Positions 5,345 through 7,403 of a stretch of 7,403 nt of DNA are shown one piece after another. This DNA comes from Candidatus Woesebacteria bacterium (GTDB lineage Bacteria > Patescibacteriota > Microgenomatia > UBA8517): contig JAPLZT010000007.1 of NCBI GenBank assembly GCA_026394855.1, positions 1 to 7,403 of the forward strand, read 5' to 3'. The notes under the pieces were generated by a model. It searched no databases. It worked only from the letters and a program-made list of their open reading frames with translations, and was not told the DNA's origin. A program made the translations under genes and the position numbers. Numbering within the stretch: position 1 is the first letter of the stretch; each line of letters begins with the position of its first letter.

Positions 5345-7403
5345 GTGGGTAAAGATACTTCTTTAAAACCAAATGAAGAGCAGTTAAAAGCAATTAAATT
5401 TGGGAAAGGTCCTCTATTAATCATCGCGGGAGCTGGAACTGGAAAAACCACGGTTGTTACGGAAAGAATAAAAAACTTAATTCTTTCTAAAAAAGTAAAA
5501 CCTGATCAGGTTCTTGCTTTAACCTTTACTGAAAAAGCAGCAAGAGAAATGGAAGAAAGAGTAGATATCGCTCTTCCCTATGGATATACCAATATGTGGA
5601 TTTATACTTTCCATTCTTTCTGCGATAGGATTTTAAGGGCCGAGGCTTTGCATATCGGACTTGATCCACGGTATAAACTCATGACCGGATCCGAGTCAAT
5701 ACAGCTTTTAAGAAGCAATCTTTTTAAACTTAATTTAAATTACTTTAGACCCCTTGGAAACCCAAATAAGTTTTTAAGCGGAATGCTTCAACACTTTTCC
5801 CGTCTGCAGGATGAGGATGTTGATTCAAAGGAATATTTAAGTTGGGTTAATAAACTAAAACCAAAAACAGACGAAGAAAAAGAAGAACTAAAAAAATACA
5901 AAGAGTTGGCAAATGCATTTAGGCAGTATGAAGAAATTAAAGTCAAAGAAGGGAGATTTGATTTTGGGGATTTAATAACCAAAACCTTAAAACTATTCAG
6001 AGAAAGAAAAAGTGTTTTACGGTCATACCAAAAACAATTTAAATATATTTTGGTTGATGAGTTTCAGGATACCAACTATGCACAAAATGAACTGGTTAAA
6101 CTTTTAACGGGAAAGGACGGAAACATTACGGTTGTTGCAGACGATGACCAAGGCATCTATCGGTTTCGCGGAGCGGCGGTAAGCAATGTCATTCAGTTCA
6201 GAAAAAGCTTTCCCAAAACAAAGGTAATTACATTAACCAAAAACTACAGATCAACTCAGGAAATACTAGAGAGAAGTCATGACCTTATACAACACAATAA
6301 TCCCGATAGGCTGGAAGTTGTTGAAAAGATTAACAAAAAACTTATATCCGTAAAGAAAGAAAAAGGGGAAGAGATTAAGTTTATACATGTGGATAGGGTA
6401 GAGAACGAAGCGGATGAAATTGCAAAAGAAATCCTTCGACTCGTCGGACTTGCTCAGGACTATAGTTACAAAGACATTGCAATATTGGTTAGAGCTAATA
6501 ATCATTCGGAGCCTATTATAAGAGCGTTATATCGCCATGGAATTCCACATCAGTTTTTGGGTCCCGGAAGACTTTTTAGGCAGTCAGAAGTTGTCGATTT
6601 AATTTCCTATCTTAAGGTTCTTTATAACTTCGAAGATTCTGTTTCTTTTTACAGAATTCTTTCCATGGAATACTTTGATATTTCCGGACGAGATTTAGCA
6701 GTACTTGGGAACTACGCTAGAAAAAACAATCTTTCCCTTTTTGAAGCTGCCGAAAAAGCTGGAGGAGAAAAGGTTAAAAAAATTACTGATTTAATTACCA
6801 GACATTTAAGTCTGGTAAGAAAAGAGACCGCGGGACAGCTTCTTTATTATTTTCTTTCGGAAACAGGCCTTTTGGTTAAAATGCTTTCTCCGGAGTCTGT
6901 GGAGGCAGAGAAGAAAGCCAAGAATATTTCCAAGTTTTTCGATAAATTAAAAAGTTATGAAGCTGATCACGAAGATGCAACCATTCCTGCGGTTGTTGAC
7001 TGGCTGGATCTTTCCATGGAATTAGGGGAAAGTCCGCTGGCGGCAAATGAAGATTGGGGAGACATAAACGCCGTCAATATTCTTACCGTTCATTCTGCAA
7101 AAGGACTGGAATTTCCGGTTGTGTTTTTAGTTAATTTAGTTTCCCAGAGATTCCCTACGACAGAAAGAAGGGAACAAATTCCGATTCCGGAAAGGTTAAT
7201 TAAAGAGGTTCTTCCGAAAGGGGACTACCACGAGGAAGAGGAAAGAAGATTGTTTTACGTCGGAATGACGAGAGCTAAAGAGAGACTTTATTTAACTGCA
7301 GCTGATTATTATGGAGAAGGGAAGCGTGGAAAGAAGTTGTCGCCATTTATTTTTGAGTCTTTAGGGGAGAAAGCAGTGAACAGTGAACAGTTGCCAGTGG
7401 ACA
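5345..7403 (+). CDS. uvrD: UvrD/PcrA-family superfamily 1A DNA helicase, 3' end outside window
   Basis: The frame is open from GTG 5345 to the right edge, giving 686 complete codons. It is an ATP-driven 3'-5' DNA helicase by family, used in excision repair and in clearing replication or recombination intermediates. All SF1A motifs are present in order: Q-motif Gln13, Walker A GAGTGKT at 29-35 (Lys34), Ia TFTEKAAREM, Ib TFHSFCDRIL, Walker B VDEFQDT with Asp238-Glu239, motif III DDDQGIYRFRG at 266-276, motif IV NYRST with Arg302, motif V VHSAKGLEF around His583, and motif VI FYVGMTRAKERL with Arg643. Motif III reads ADDDQG where GDDDQS is more common. The usual PcrA/UvrD length is about 730, so most of the protein is here; an extra C-terminal domain cannot be excluded. 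GTG is chosen because the homologous sequence begins just after it and an extended -10 lies 6 nt upstream. There is no Shine-Dalgarno sequence. The last visible codons lie in a 7-bp tandem repeat. Confidence 0.93.
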   Translation, partial: MGKDTSLKPNEEQLKAIKFGKGPLLIIAGAGTGKTTVVTERIKNLILSKKVKPDQVLALTFTEKAAREMEERVDIALPYGYTNMWIYTFHSFCDRILRAEALHIGLDPRYKLMTGSESIQLLRSNLFKLNLNYFRPLGNPNKFLSGMLQHFSRLQDEDVDSKEYLSWVNKLKPKTDEEKEELKKYKELANAFRQYEEIKVKEGRFDFGDLITKTLKLFRERKSVLRSYQKQFKYILVDEFQDTNYAQNELVKLLTGKDGNITVVADDDQGIYRFRGAAVSNVIQFRKSFPKTKVITLTKNYRSTQEILERSHDLIQHNNPDRLEVVEKINKKLISVKKEKGEEIKFIHVDRVENEADEIAKEILRLVGLAQDYSYKDIAILVRANNHSEPIIRALYRHGIPHQFLGPGRLFRQSEVVDLISYLKVLYNFEDSVSFYRILSMEYFDISGRDLAVLGNYARKNNLSLFEAAEKAGGEKVKKITDLITRHLSLVRKETAGQLLYYFLSETGLLVKMLSPESVEAEKKAKNISKFFDKLKSYEADHEDATIPAVVDWLDLSMELGESPLAANEDWGDINAVNILTVHSAKGLEFPVVFLVNLVSQRFPTTERREQIPIPERLIKEVLPKGDYHEEEERRLFYVGMTRAKERLYLTAADYYGEGKRGKKLSPFIFESLGEKAVNSEQLPVD
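7374..7403 (+). repeat. Heptanucleotide tandem repeat, unit CAGTGAA, running off the window
   Basis: Four units are visible: CAGTGAA (7374-7380), CAGTGAA (7381-7387), CAGTTGC (7388-7394), CAGTGGA (7395-7401), then CA, which would begin a fifth. The array starts within the helicase reading frame and codes for AVNSEQLPVD at residues 677-686, a stretch unlike the conserved helicase sequence before it. Short heptamer arrays with CAGTGAA-like units are known as short tandemly repeated repetitive (STRR-type) sequences in some other bacteria, for example cyanobacteria. Total extent is unknown because of the window edge. Confidence 0.7.

Noticed and set aside
1..7403. UGA read as glycine (code 25) as in some Patescibacteria
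   Set aside because: The long intact genes contain no internal in-frame TGA, glycine is encoded by GGN, and the frame breaks are explained by frame changes rather than by in-frame TGA.
4382..7403. Anti-phage defence island (nuclease plus helicase)
   Set aside because: RmuC and UvrD-type helicases are common housekeeping repair genes; no toxin, methyltransferase, reverse transcriptase, integrase or other defence partner is present.
1..7403. tRNA, rRNA, CRISPR array, insertion sequence or intrinsic terminator
   Set aside because: Gaps between genes are 34 nt or less, no repeat-spacer pattern or transposase motifs are seen, and no GC-rich hairpin followed by a T run stands at a gene end.

Overview
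The window is AT-rich bacterial DNA with almost no non-coding space. It probably comes from a member of the Candidate Phyla Radiation (Patescibacteria, possibly a Microgenomates-type lineage). This is inferred from gene content and protein style: a MetRS with 'AGKDNLR...WQAMLMSAGLP'-type sequence, a short YerC/TrpR-like regulator beside it, a ~114-residue four-helix membrane protein, a short RmuC, a UvrD-type helicase, and little sign of Shine-Dalgarno sequences. The standard genetic code fits; there is no sign of UGA recoding.

There are two divergent transcription units. The minus-strand unit (about 4398 down to 1, running off the left edge) reads: small membrane protein, TrpR/YerC-like regulator, methionyl-tRNA synthetase (metG), processive-type family 2 glycosyltransferase (GT2), GT-C (PMT/ArnT-like) glycosyltransferase. 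Spacings are 1 nt, 34 nt, 3 nt and 9 nt. The plus-strand unit (4382 to the right edge) reads: rmuC, then 21 nt later a UvrD/PcrA-type superfamily 1 helicase cut off at the window end. The 5' ends of the two units overlap by 17 nt at 4382-4398.

The most notable observation is that three of the five minus-strand genes look damaged, while the GT2, the membrane protein and both plus-strand genes look whole. metG has lost essentially its entire connective-peptide domain and changes reading frame at about 3343-3352. The TrpR-like gene has lost about 35 nt plus frame at about 3972-3980. The GT-C gene starts only 11 residues before its catalytic 'DE' motif, so its first membrane helix is missing. Either this is real decay (hard to reconcile with an essential metG unless another copy exists) or the contig carries several small deletions from assembly. 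Raw reads would decide.

The second notable pattern is promoter geometry. Four start codons (membrane protein, metG, rmuC, helicase) each have a -10-like hexamer ending 6-8 nt upstream, two of them extended -10 elements (TGnTAnAAT). This suggests leaderless mRNAs. A 13-bp inverted repeat covers the rmuC -10 element in the divergent control region.

Functionally, the minus unit joins translation (metG), a DNA-binding regulator and envelope glycan synthesis. The plus unit pairs a predicted PD-(D/E)XK-type nuclease (RmuC) with a helicase, suggesting DNA repair or recombination. I see no RNA gene, CRISPR array, insertion sequence, prophage gene or clear intrinsic terminator. No gap between genes exceeds 34 nt, apart from short repeat and promoter elements noted below. 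I found no convincing undescribed multi-gene system.
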